DNA of 64,000 nucleotides from Jatrophihabitans cynanchi (GTDB lineage Bacteria > Actinomycetota > Actinomycetes > Mycobacteriales > Jatrophihabitantaceae): contig NZ_CP097463.1 of the NCBI RefSeq assembly GCF_027247405.1, positions 2,108,001 to 2,172,000 on the forward strand, given 5' to 3'. Position 1 is the first letter of the stretch; every line of letters starts with the position of its first letter. This document shows, one piece after another, positions 53,599 through 61,780 of this stretch. A program made the position numbers and the translations under genes. The notes under the pieces are model-generated. The model saw only the letters and a program-made list of their open reading frames with translations, did not search any database and had not been told where the DNA came from.

Positions 53599-54900
53599 TC
53601 ATGACTTGCCGCCGGGGATGCGGTGGCCGGTGAGCCAGGCGAGGACCTGGAGCTCCTGTGGGAGGGTCCAGGTCTGGCTGTCGGGGTGGGTGAGGTTGGC
53701 TCGTCCGGTGGCGTCCATGAACCGGCGCAAGGTCGGGGGCAGTGGGGCGCCGGGCGCGACGTGCGGGGCGCCTTCGAGCAGGAAGCGTTCATGGCCTTGC
53801 TGGTCGAGGAAGAACAGTTCGTCGGAATGTGTCACGTCGTAGGTGAGCGGCTTGCCGGTGAGCCAGTCCTTAGGCGCGGGCGGGGTGTCCGGCGCTTTTT
53901 GGATGTAGACGCCGAGCTGTTTCCAGAACGCGGTCAGCGCGCCCGGGGCGCCGGCAGCGGTCAGCCAGTCGTTCGGCGCGGGTGCGTAGAGATGGCGGTA
54001 GGCGGTCAGCCGGGCGAGGGTGTCGCGGGCTGGGTCGATGGTCACGCTGAGGAACACGATCTTGTTACCGAGGCCGGCGCGTTCCGCGTCCCGGGCGGCG
54101 GCAACTACGTTGGCCGTGTCCAGCGGGCAGGTTTCCTGGCAGAGGGTCATCATGTCCGAGATCACGACGACCTTGCCGGCCAGTTGTGCCAGGTCCAGCC
54201 GGCGGCCGGCGGAGGTGACCAGGGTGGTGTCGCGCACCGCGACCGGCAGCGCGTCGTTCGCCTGCTGACCCACATTCGGGCCGGGCGCGGCGGGTGGCGC
54301 TGAGCGTCCGCACCCGGCCAGGACGGCGGCGGTCAAGGCGAGCGCCGCAAGCAAACCAATCGTCTTTCGTGCTTGCCGCACGCGGAGTCGACGCCAGCGG
54401 CCGAACGGCACGTCGGGGTCGAGATCGAGGCGGACGAACGGCAGGCTCGGCTCGTCGGGGTCGATGCGGGCCTGCAGGGTGGTTTCGAAAACTGGGCGTA
54501 GCGTGCGCCACGCGTGCGGGTGGTCGGCGGCATAGCCGGCCAGCGCGGCCGAGGCCTGCTGACCGGTGAGTAGCCGGGCGGTGCCAGGTCTGGGTCGGCG
54601 GCTGCCGACCCAGACCCTTACCCGTGGGTTGGCCATGACGTTGCGGAACCACTGTGCGCGGGCGCCGAAGCCGGAGGCGACGACGTAGTGCCCCGGCGCG
54701 GGGCGGGCGACGATCTCGAGCACGACGTGCCGGCGTCGGCCGGAGACGCGGCCGGTGTGTTCGAGCATCAGCAGCCGCGCGCCGAACACGGCGCCGAGTC
54801 TGGCGCGGTAGAGCCAGATCGGTGCCCGCACGAGCCAGCGCAGCCGCAGTAGTCGCGCCGCCACCGCCGCGGCGGCTCGCGAGCTTCTGGTGTCGGGCAT
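53599..54900 (-). CDS. F420/DDN-type nitroreductase domain fused to a Sco1/SenC copper-chaperone-like domain
   Basis: 433 residues in one frame. Residues 1-175 are a deazaflavin-dependent nitroreductase-like fold (LEHTGRVSGRRRHVVLEIV, YVVASGFGARAQWFRNVMANPRVRVWVG). Then KTIGLLAALALTAAVLAGC, a lipoprotein-type signal with the cysteine near residue 195, followed by a thioredoxin-fold Sco1 domain: VVVISDMMTLCQETCPLD (CxxxC) and the distal His in YDVTHSDELFFLD. Sco1 proteins insert copper into cytochrome oxidase. GTG 54381 could start a separate 260-residue lipoprotein, but no stop codon separates the domains. A lost stop is suspected. Confidence 0.75.
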   Translation of the reverse strand: MPDTRSSRAAAAVAARLLRLRWLVRAPIWLYRARLGAVFGARLLMLEHTGRVSGRRRHVVLEIVARPAPGHYVVASGFGARAQWFRNVMANPRVRVWVGSRRPRPGTARLLTGQQASAALAGYAADHPHAWRTLRPVFETTLQARIDPDEPSLPFVRLDLDPDVPFGRWRRLRVRQARKTIGLLAALALTAAVLAGCGRSAPPAAPGPNVGQQANDALPVAVRDTTLVTSAGRRLDLAQLAGKVVVISDMMTLCQETCPLDTANVVAAARDAERAGLGNKIVFLSVTIDPARDTLARLTAYRHLYAPAPNDWLTAAGAPGALTAFWKQLGVYIQKAPDTPPAPKDWLTGKPLTYDVTHSDELFFLDQQGHERFLLEGAPHVAPGAPLPPTLRRFMDATGRANLTHPDSQTWTLPQELQVLAWLTGHRIPGGKS

Positions 54901-54903
54901 CGC

Positions 54904-55416
54904 TTAGCCGCCTCCGGTTTCGACTAGGCCGCCGAGGGCGAGGGCCACGTCCTGGACGACGGATTGCTGCCCCACGCGTTCGCTGGTGTCGGTCGGGGCG
55001 GCGCTCCAGCCCGGGCCGGTGGCGTAGTAGGCAACCCGGTCGCGCAGTTCGGCTTCGACGGCGGCCTGGCTGGCGCGGCTGGTGAAGGTCAGTACGAGGG
55101 CGATGCGGCCGCGGAGCGCGCAGCTCGCGGCGGAACCGAGGTCGCGGGCGGCGGGCAGGTGCAGCCGTTGGGCCGCCGCGGGCGGGGTGAGCGTGTGCGG
55201 TTGGCAGCCGGTGATCTGCCGCGCGAGGGCGGCGGCCGTGGTGTGGTAGCCGGAGACCGGGCGTTGTGCGGCGGCTGCGGTGGGGAGCGGCGGCGATGTC
55301 TGCTGCTTCGCTCCCCCGGCTGCCGGGGTGGACGCGCATCCGGCGGTCAGCGCGAGAAGCACAGTGGCGATCGCGACCGCTGCGGCGCGGCGAGTGGTCG
55401 CGTGCGCGTCAGGCAT
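54904..55416 (-). CDS. Putative lipoprotein
   Basis: 170 residues. A lipoprotein signal (AAAVAIATVLLALTAGCAS) is followed by a Pro/Thr-rich linker and a domain (PVSGYHTTAAALARQITGCQPHTL..., RIALVLTFTSRASQAAVEAELRDRVAYYATGPGW). Two further cysteines may pair. I do not recognise the family. It overlaps the ClC gene by eight bases and is followed after three bases by the Sco1 fusion, so it is co-transcribed with both. Confidence 0.75.
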   Translation of the reverse strand: MPDAHATTRRAAAVAIATVLLALTAGCASTPAAGGAKQQTSPPLPTAAAAQRPVSGYHTTAAALARQITGCQPHTLTPPAAAQRLHLPAARDLGSAASCALRGRIALVLTFTSRASQAAVEAELRDRVAYYATGPGWSAAPTDTSERVGQQSVVQDVALALGGLVETGGG

Positions 55417-57250
55417 GCTGGTTCGCCGGCGCCGGTGCCGCTGTTGGTGCGGGGGTGGCGGGTGGGGTGCTGAGCGCGCGGAGCACGTCCTGGTGGCTGA
55501 GCCAGCCGAGCAGCCGGGCGCGGTCGTGATCGAGGACGGGCACGGGTCCGTCGGTGGTCGCGAGCACGTCGAGGGTGTGCTGCAGCGGTTCGGCGGCGCT
55601 GACCGTGGGCGGGTACTCGACGATGGAGGCGACGGTGTCGGACTCGTGTCCGGGTCCAGCCAGGGTGTCGGCGAGGGCTCGGGCGGTGGCGACGCCGCGG
55701 TAGGCGCCGGCGGCGTCGATGACCGGCAGCTGGCCGTAACGGGTGCGGCTGAGCTGGGCTGCGGCCTCGGTCAAGGGCAGGTCGGCCGGCAGCGGCGTGC
55801 CCGTGGCGGGGCGCATGACCTGCCCGACGGTGACCGATGCCAGCGCGGCCGCGGCGGGGTCGGTGTTGAGGTCGATGCCGCGGCGGCGCAGCTTGAGGGT
55901 GTAGATGGTGTCCGGGGTGAGCAGGTGGCTGATTCCGGCGGCGAGCACGATGGCCGCCATCAGCGGCAGGATGATCGCGTAGTCGCCGGTGAGTTCGAAC
56001 ATGATGATCACTGCGGTGATCGGCGCGCGGGCCGCGCCGGCGAACACGGCGCCCATCCCGATCAGCGCGTAGGCGCCGGCCTGCCCGGACAGGCCGGGCG
56101 CAAGCTGGTGCAGTGTCTGGCCGTAGGCGGCGCCGGCCATGGCGCCGATGAACAGGCTGGGCGCGAACACTCCGCCGGAGCCGCCAATGCCGATGGTGAG
56201 GCTGGTCGCGACGATCTTGCCGGCGAGCAGGGCGAGCAGGAACGCGATGCCGTATCCGCCGGCGACGCCCTTGCCGAGGACCGGGTAGCCGACGCCGTAC
56301 ATTTCCGGCAGCACCAGCAGCAGGCCGCCGAGCAGGATGCCGCCGACCGCCGGGCGGGCCCACTCCGGCCCCCGCACGCGCTGCCAGGCCGCGTCGCAGC
56401 CGTCCTCGATCAGGTACAGCACCCGGGTGAACACGACACCGATCACGCCGGCCGCGAGCCCGAGGGCGGCGAACAGCGCGTACTCGATCGGATCCTGGAC
56501 GGTGAAGGCGGGCAGGTGCAGGAAGGGTTGGTTGCCGAACGCGGCGCGGCCGATCACGCTCGCGGTCACCGAAGACAGCACGACCATGCCGAAGGATTGG
56601 GCGGCGAAGTCGCGCAGGATCAGCTCCATCGCGAAGAACACCCCGGCCAGCGGCGCGTTGAAGGTGGCCGCGATCCCGCCCGCGGCGCCGCAGGCGACCA
56701 GCACCCGCATCCGTGGCTCGGCCACCCGCACGATCGAACCCAGGGTGGAGCCGAGCGCGGAGCCGATCTGCACGATCGGTCCCTCGCGGCCGACCGAGCC
56801 GCCGCCGCCGATGCACAGCGCCGAGGCCAGTGCCTTGACCGCGGCCACCTGTGGGGGGATCCGCCCGCCGCGGCGGGCGACCGCGTACATCACCTCCGGC
56901 ACGCCGTGACCGCGGGCCTCGCGGGCGAAGAAGTGCACCAGCGGCCCGTACACCAGCCCGGCCGCGACCGGGGCCAGCAGCACGAACCACCGTCCCAGTC
57001 CCGGCAGGTGCGGGTTGGCGGCGTGCCCGGCCAGCGAGTAGTCCCCGTGCCCGGACAGCAGGAGGGTGAACTGCTTGATCAGCCAGCGGAACAGCACCGC
57101 CCCGCCGCCGGCGCCGGCGCCCACGACCAGCGATAAGGCGAGCAGCCCGGTGTTCGAGGCGCGCATCGCGGTGACCAGCCGCGCGGGACCGGCTTGCGTT
57201 CGCAGCGGGGTGGCGAGCCGGCGCCGTTGTCCACCTCGACCATCGCTCAT
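55409..57250 (-). CDS. ClC-family chloride channel/antiporter with C-terminal CBS domains
   Basis: 613 residues from ATG 57250. The ClC motifs GGGSVGREGPIVQIG and TIGIGGSGGVFAPSLFIGA are complete, with about eleven membrane segments, followed by two CBS domains (residues about 460-590, TVGQVMRPATGTPL...; ASIVEYPPTVSAAEPLQHTLDVL...) and a Pro/Ala tail. The gating-glutamate equivalent (GREGP) is present. Chloride or proton exchange is the family role. First gene of an operon with the lipoprotein, Sco1 fusion and His-rich genes. Confidence 0.92.
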   Translation of the reverse strand: MSDGRGGQRRRLATPLRTQAGPARLVTAMRASNTGLLALSLVVGAGAGGGAVLFRWLIKQFTLLLSGHGDYSLAGHAANPHLPGLGRWFVLLAPVAAGLVYGPLVHFFAREARGHGVPEVMYAVARRGGRIPPQVAAVKALASALCIGGGGSVGREGPIVQIGSALGSTLGSIVRVAEPRMRVLVACGAAGGIAATFNAPLAGVFFAMELILRDFAAQSFGMVVLSSVTASVIGRAAFGNQPFLHLPAFTVQDPIEYALFAALGLAAGVIGVVFTRVLYLIEDGCDAAWQRVRGPEWARPAVGGILLGGLLLVLPEMYGVGYPVLGKGVAGGYGIAFLLALLAGKIVATSLTIGIGGSGGVFAPSLFIGAMAGAAYGQTLHQLAPGLSGQAGAYALIGMGAVFAGAARAPITAVIIMFELTGDYAIILPLMAAIVLAAGISHLLTPDTIYTLKLRRRGIDLNTDPAAAALASVTVGQVMRPATGTPLPADLPLTEAAAQLSRTRYGQLPVIDAAGAYRGVATARALADTLAGPGHESDTVASIVEYPPTVSAAEPLQHTLDVLATTDGPVPVLDHDRARLLGWLSHQDVLRALSTPPATPAPTAAPAPANQHA

Positions 57251-57253
57251 ACG

Positions 57254-57276
57254 TGCATTATGCAACTAATGCTGTG
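57254..57276. promoter_or_regulatory. MarR operator, copy 1, before the ClC gene
   Basis: TGCAT-N3-GCAACTAATGCTGTG, starting four bases before the ClC ATG on the minus strand. Bases 57817-57839 repeat it with two or three changes. Confidence 0.65.
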
Positions 57277-57304
57277 TGCCTGGAAATTTGGTCTGCGGTG
57301 GGGC

Positions 57305-57802
57305 TCAGGTCGCGCGGGGGGTCGATCCGTGTCCGCTGGACTCCGCGGCATCGACGAGCATCCGCAGCGCTGCGCTGAGCTGCAGCCGTTCGGTGGCGGG
57401 GATGGTCTTGATCAGCCGGGCGATCTGCTGCTTGCGGCGTTTCGTGCTCGCCGCGATCAGCTCGTGCCCGGCCGCATGCAGGGTCAGCCGCATCCGCCGC
57501 CGGTCCGCGCGGTCGACCGCGCGGCGCACCAGCTTCTTCGTCACCAGCCGTTCGCACATCCGGCTCGCCGTCGACGGCGCGACCCCAAGTTCGCCGGCCA
57601 GCTCGGCGACCGTCATCGCCCCGCGCGCCTCGAGCAACACCAGCGCGCGGAACTGCGGCAGCGTCACCTCCGGCGTCAGCCCGGCTAGGGCGTTGGAGGC
57701 GACCGCGACGAACACGCGGCTGGCCGCCAGCACCGCGTCGACGACCTCCGCCTGCCCCTCCAGCACCTCGGCGGCGTCGGCAGCCGAACCCGCCACCGGC
57801 AT
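57305..57802 (-). CDS. MarR-family transcriptional regulator
   Basis: 165 residues from ATG 57802 with GGAGAG upstream. Winged helix: TLPQFRALVLLEARGAMTVAELAGELGVAPSTASRMCERLVTKKLVRRAVDRADRRRMRLTLHAAGHELI. The DRADRR wing is the family signature. Near-identical sites lie before the ClC gene and before its own start, which suggests that it controls the ClC operon, itself and the divergent DUF4396 gene. Confidence 0.92.
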   Translation of the reverse strand: MPVAGSAADAAEVLEGQAEVVDAVLAASRVFVAVASNALAGLTPEVTLPQFRALVLLEARGAMTVAELAGELGVAPSTASRMCERLVTKKLVRRAVDRADRRRMRLTLHAAGHELIAASTKRRKQQIARLIKTIPATERLQLSAALRMLVDAAESSGHGSTPRAT

Positions 57803-57816
57803 CACTCTCCATTCCG

Positions 57817-57839
57817 TGCATCAAGCAACTAATGCTGTG
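57817..57839. promoter_or_regulatory. MarR operator, copy 2, before the MarR gene
   Basis: TGCAT-N3-GCAACTAATGCTGTG, the second copy of the 23-bp site, between the MarR start and the divergent DUF4396 gene. Confidence 0.65.
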
Positions 57840-57938
57840 ACCACGATAGGCGGCTCGATGACCTGCAGCGGCGGCACCACGTCGGTTCGGCTCAGCTGGC
57901 GTGCGGGTAGCCCACTGTTGAAGGAGGTTCTTGCCGCT

Positions 57939-58631
57939 GTGCCCGAACGATGGCTGGTCACGCTGAGCTGGCTCGCACTCGCGGCCGGGTTTGCCGCCGC
58001 GGCCGACATCCTGATCGACACCTACCTCCGCCGCTACCGGCAGCAGATGCCGATCATGGAAGCAGTGTGGCCGGTCACCGCCCTGTACTTCGGCCCCCTC
58101 GCGTCCTGGGCCTATCGGCGCTTCGGCCGCCCCATGACCCGCCACTGGCTCGCCGAGCACGACCGCGACGAGCCGCCGGACAAGCCCGGCTGGGCCACCA
58201 CCGCCGTCGGGGTCAGCCACTGCGGCGCCGGCTGCACGCTCGGCGACATCCTCGCCGAATTCGTGATCTTCGGCCTCGGCGCTGCGATCGCCGGCGAGGT
58301 CGTGTACGCGGAGATGGTCGGTGACTACCTGGCCGCGGTCGCGCTCGGGATCGCGTTCCAGTATTTCGCCATCGCCCCCATGCGCGGGCTGAGCCTGCGC
58401 AAAGGCCTGCGAGAGGCGGCCAAAGCGGACGTGCTCTCGCTCACCGCGTTCGAGGGCGGCGTGTTCGGCTGGATGGCGCTCATGGCTTTCGTGCTGTTCC
58501 CGGCGCCGCACCGCCTGCACCCGGACTCACCGGTCTACTGGTTCCTCATGCAGGTCGGCATGATCATCGGCTTCGGGACCGCGTGGCCGGCCAACGTGTG
58601 GCTGATCCGGCGCGGCATCAAGGCGATGTAG
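57939..58631 (+). CDS. DUF4396 membrane protein
   Basis: 230 residues from GTG 57939, 11 bases after a strong AAGGAGG (ATG 57858 is an alternative). At least four membrane helices (LVTLSWLALAAGFAAAADILID, AVWPVTALYFGPLASWAY, ILAEFVIFGLGAAIAGEVV, VYWFLMQVGMIIGFGTAWPANVWLI). VGVSHCGAGCTLGDILAEF is the characteristic motif of DUF4396, a family linked to copper or thiol biology by context only. It is divergent from the MarR regulator. Confidence 0.8.
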   Translation: MPERWLVTLSWLALAAGFAAAADILIDTYLRRYRQQMPIMEAVWPVTALYFGPLASWAYRRFGRPMTRHWLAEHDRDEPPDKPGWATTAVGVSHCGAGCTLGDILAEFVIFGLGAAIAGEVVYAEMVGDYLAAVALGIAFQYFAIAPMRGLSLRKGLREAAKADVLSLTAFEGGVFGWMALMAFVLFPAPHRLHPDSPVYWFLMQVGMIIGFGTAWPANVWLIRRGIKAM

Positions 58632-58765
58632 TCGCCGGAGTTGCGGAAAGGCGGTGCCATGGCGGCAAGCACGGGGCGAACAGCGGAGTCACGCGCCACG
58701 ACTCGGCACGCGCAACTGAGACAAGGACAGCGGCGGGTGACTGGAAGCAGAAGGAGTGGGAGCGC

Positions 58766-59320
58766 ATGTCCTGGCTGACATCATCATGGAGCGATCTCGG
58801 CATCACCGCAGGCAAGGCCGTGTTGATGTACGCGACAGCCTTGGTCGGACTCCGGCTCGGCGAACGCCGCACGCTGGCGCAATGGACGGCCATCGACTTC
58901 GCCGCTGCGGTCGCCATCGGCGCCATCATCGGCCGCACCGCAGTTGCGAGCACCCAGACCTACGCGATCGGTGCCGTCGCCCTCGTCAGCCTGCTCCTGC
59001 TCCACCGGCTGACCAGCCTCGCCCGCTTCCAACCGCTCTTCGGCCGGCTGACCGACCACCGCGTCCGCGTCCTCGTCGCCGACGGCCACCTGCGCCGCGA
59101 CCAGCTCCGGCGTTGCGGGCTCACCGACGATGATCTCCTCGCCCAGCTCCGACAGCACGGCGTCTTCGACCTGCACACGCTCAAGTACGTGCTGTACGAA
59201 GCCACGGGCGGACTCACCATCGTCCCCGAAAACGACCAACACCACGCCAGCGATCTCGTGGACGCCGGCCTGCGATCCAGCGCCGGGTTCCCCATTGACC
59301 AAGCGCAACGGCAGAATTAG
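58766..59320 (+). CDS. DUF421 (YetF-like) membrane protein
   Basis: 184 residues from ATG with AAGGAG upstream. Three N-terminal helices (AGKAVLMYATALVGLRLGERRTLAQWTAIDFAAAVAIGAIIGRTAV; TYAIGAVALVSLLLLHRLT) and the cytoplasmic DUF421 domain (VLVADGHLRRDQLRRCGLTDDDLLAQLRQHGVFDLHTLKYVLYEATGGLTIVP) are complete. The family's role is unknown, although some members influence spore coat or membrane properties. 134 bases separate it from the DUF4396 gene. Confidence 0.88.
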   Translation: MSWLTSSWSDLGITAGKAVLMYATALVGLRLGERRTLAQWTAIDFAAAVAIGAIIGRTAVASTQTYAIGAVALVSLLLLHRLTSLARFQPLFGRLTDHRVRVLVADGHLRRDQLRRCGLTDDDLLAQLRQHGVFDLHTLKYVLYEATGGLTIVPENDQHHASDLVDAGLRSSAGFPIDQAQRQN

Positions 59321-59539
59321 CGCCGGAGGCACTGCGGATAAGACGTCCTACGGGAGCGACCGGAGCACTCTGGTTCGCGGTTTTCGCGCCGGCTATCCGC
59401 CGCTTCCGGGTCGGCAGCACCTTTCTCACCCCTCGCCGGTGTGGTCTTCCCCGGCCGCGCATCTGATGATGTTGGGGTGGCCGCTCGGTCCCGCTGCGCT
59501 GCGTCCGCCGGGGCAGCGGGCCCGGAGCATCTGGCCGGC

Positions 59540-59662
59540 TCACGCCGTATCCGCGCCACCGTCTATCTGCGGGTCTCGACCGAGGGGCAGATCGGCGGGA
59601 CCTCGATCGACTTGTCACGCGCCGCCACTGCTGCGTTCGCCAAGGAACCTCGTGAATCGCAG
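59540..59662 (+). pseudogene. Serine-recombinase (resolvase) N-terminal relic
   Basis: The frame reads RIRATVYLRVSTEGQIGGTSIDLSRAATAAFAKE, the start of a large serine recombinase including the catalytic-serine motif YLRVST. Sequence before and after is unrelated, so the rest of the gene has gone. The stretch 59321-59665 otherwise holds no gene that I can see. Confidence 0.55.
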
Positions 59663-59665
59663 CAC

Positions 59666-60325
59666 TCAGCTCGGCACTGGGGTCGCGGCGGTCGCAGCCT
59701 GTTGCAATACCTCGAGGCTCGTGCCCGCGGCCTCGACGACGAGCCGGACAGGACTGGGTCCGCGCAGCGGCAGTCCGAGGCGCCCGCGCAGCCGCCGCCG
59801 CCAAGGGTTGTTGAAGCAGCGGGGGCGATCTACCGGTTGCTCGGCGTCGCGCAACAGTCCGAGCAGAAGATCCGGCGCCTCGATGACGGGCCTGTTTCGT
59901 TCGCGACGCTGTTGCCCGGCGTAGTAGAGCGCCTGCTTGACCAGAATTGCCTTGCCGCACAGCGGTGACCACCCGGTGCGGCGGGTGACCTGTCGGGCGG
60001 CGTTATCGACCGCGGCGTCGCCGAAGGTTTGGCGCGCCGCGCGCATGACCGCGTCCAGGTCGATACCGAGCCCGCGGAGCAGGTCGGCATCGTTGTGCCA
60101 GGGCGGCGGCAGAACGCCTTGCTCGACGAGCCGGTCGAGCTCGCCGCGGATGGACTCGATATCCAGTCCGTGCCCGACGAGGATGCGGTTCGCGGGCGTC
60201 CCGGGCTGCTGGGCGAGCGCGGCGAGGACGTGTTCGCAGCCGATGTAGTTGTGGCCGAGGCGGTCCGCTTCCTGTTCGGCGACACGCAGGATGCAGCGTA
60301 CGGGTTCGGCGAACTGATCAAGCAT
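59666..60325 (-). CDS. Clp N-terminal-domain protein without ATPase
   Basis: 219 residues. Two Clp_N repeats are visible: MLDQFAEPVRCILRVAEQEADRLGHNYIGCEHVLAALAQQPGTPANRILVGHGLD and GWSPLCGKAILVKQALYYAGQQRRERNRPVIEAPDLLLGLLRDAEQPVDR. No AAA domain follows, so it may bind substrates or act as a decoy adaptor for ClpC. The HTH gene ends six bases upstream, a pair often seen in streptomycete-like genomes. Confidence 0.85.
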   Translation of the reverse strand: MLDQFAEPVRCILRVAEQEADRLGHNYIGCEHVLAALAQQPGTPANRILVGHGLDIESIRGELDRLVEQGVLPPPWHNDADLLRGLGIDLDAVMRAARQTFGDAAVDNAARQVTRRTGWSPLCGKAILVKQALYYAGQQRRERNRPVIEAPDLLLGLLRDAEQPVDRPRCFNNPWRRRLRGRLGLPLRGPSPVRLVVEAAGTSLEVLQQAATAATPVPS

Positions 60326-60331
60326 CGCGAT

Positions 60332-60571
60332 TCACCGCCCGACACCGATACGGCGCCGGTATTTCTTGTGGACGGCCTGCTTGGTGACAGTCAGCCGATC
60401 GGCGATCGCCGGCCAGGTCCATCCCTGCGCTCGGGCGTTGTCGACCTGCAGGGCCTCGAGCACCTCCACCATGCTGCGCAGCGCGGCTACCGCGGCGAGG
60501 CCGATCGCGGGATCCTGATGTCGAGTCGCCGCCGCCAAAGTCGTCACCTCGTCCAGTTCGAGTTCACCCAC
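60332..60571 (-). CDS. Small helix-turn-helix protein
   Basis: 79 residues from GTG 60571. The end ARAQGWTWPAIADRLTVTKQAVHKKYRRR is a helix-turn-helix. TTGACC, 17 bases and TTAGAT (minus strand) end about nine bases before this GTG, so the transcript is probably leaderless and the earlier TTG 60580 is excluded. It sits upstream of the Clp-N gene and likely controls that operon through the two palindromes over its promoter. Confidence 0.8.
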   Translation of the reverse strand: MGELELDEVTTLAAATRHQDPAIGLAAVAALRSMVEVLEALQVDNARAQGWTWPAIADRLTVTKQAVHKKYRRRIGVGR

Positions 60572-60574
60572 GCT

Positions 60575-60620
60575 GGTCAATCTAAGTTGACCCGACCCGG
60601 TCGGTCAACCCACGTTGACC
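60575..60620 (-). promoter_or_regulatory. Promoter with two 18-bp palindromes
   Basis: GGTCAATCTAAGTTGACC (60575-60592) and GGTCAACCCACGTTGACC (60603-60620) share GGTCAA...TTGACC ends. The -35 and -10 boxes of the HTH gene lie inside them, so autorepression is likely. Confidence 0.75.
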
Positions 60621-60719
60621 GTGCCGCTGGTGGTACGGCCCTCGCCGCGAAGGCACACGGCCGTCCCACCGGCATGCTGCCCCCGCCGACCGGCCGCCGC
60701 GAGAAACTAGCCTTGCCCC

Positions 60720-61552
60720 GTGACGGAGGTGGGAACGCAGTCACGCCTCGCGCTCCACGCGGCGGTTTCCGTCGCGGATCGCGCGGGCTATGCGGTAGCC
60801 GACGCCGCGTGCTGGCCGATTCGAATCACACGATCGTGTGGCTGCGACCGCATCAGATCCTCGCCAAAGTTGGTCGACGATCTGCAGAGCGCCTGCTGCT
60901 GCGTGAGCATCGCGTCGCGCGTGCGCTCGGCGAGGTCGGCGCACCCGTCGTCCCTCCCTTGTCGGGGGTAAAGCCCACGCGAGATCCGGACACCGCCCTG
61001 CTCGTGACGCTGTGGCCGCGAGTCGAGCACCTGGGCGAGGACAGCGCCGATGCCGCCGACGTCGGGCAGTCCCTTGGGGAGGTGCACCGTGCTCTCGACC
61101 GGTACGACGGCGAGCTGCCGAGCTTTCTCGACAAGCTGGAAGACGCCAGGGCGCTGCTCGGCGACGACGCTCGCATGAGCGCCCTCGACCTGGACAACCG
61201 ACGCTGGCTTCGGACCGCTTTCGACGCACTGTTCGACGAGTTGAGATCACGCCGGTACGCCGTGCGAGGACTCCATGGTGAACCCCACGGCCAGAATCGG
61301 CTGACGACGCCGGCGGGTGTGAGATGGATCGACTTCGAGGGAGCATGTCTCGGACCGGTCGAATGGGACCTCGCCTTCCTGCCCGATGCTTCGTTGCCGG
61401 CGTACCCGCCACCGGATGAGGCGCTCGTCCAACTACTGCGCACGCTGAACAGCGCCCGCACCGCCACGCTGTGTTGGGCGCGCTACGACGTACCAGCGCT
61501 ACGGTGGCACGCCAGGTTCCACCTCCAGCAGCTCCGCAGTCACCTGGTCTGA
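60720..61552 (+). pseudogene. Aminoglycoside-phosphotransferase-like kinase with an N-terminal frameshift
   Basis: A frame from GTG 60720 (VTEVGTQSRLALHAAVSVADRAGYAVADA) stops matching near 60807 and another frame continues VLADSNHTIVWLRPHQILAKVGRRSAERLLLREHRVARAL to 61552. Joined they make a normal APH-family N-lobe. Later motifs are RGLHGEPHGQN (Brenner motif, with Glu for Asp) and WIDFEGACLGP. A shorter protein from GTG 60809 (247 residues) would lack the first strand. A real frameshift or a sequencing error is possible. Confidence 0.6.
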
Positions 61553-61780
61553 CACCGCGATCATCGCGGTTCGCTGACTTCCGGACCGCCCGCGGGCGGT
61601 GGAACGACGCCAACGGTCGGCAACGGCTCGCGCCGCCGGACTGCGCTAGCGTGTGCGGTGGGTGCGTGAGGGCGCCTCCGGGTCCGCGGGCAGAACTGAG
61701 TTCACCTCTCGAGCGTGATCACCGGTCTTGTGATCATCTCCGGCCCTGGTACGCGGACCGCCGGGCACCGAGGAGATGTC

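Noticed and set aside
61553-61780. Gene between the APH-like and ankyrin genes
   Set aside because: Open frames here are extensions or shadows of the flanking genes. I see only a ribosome site for the ankyrin gene.
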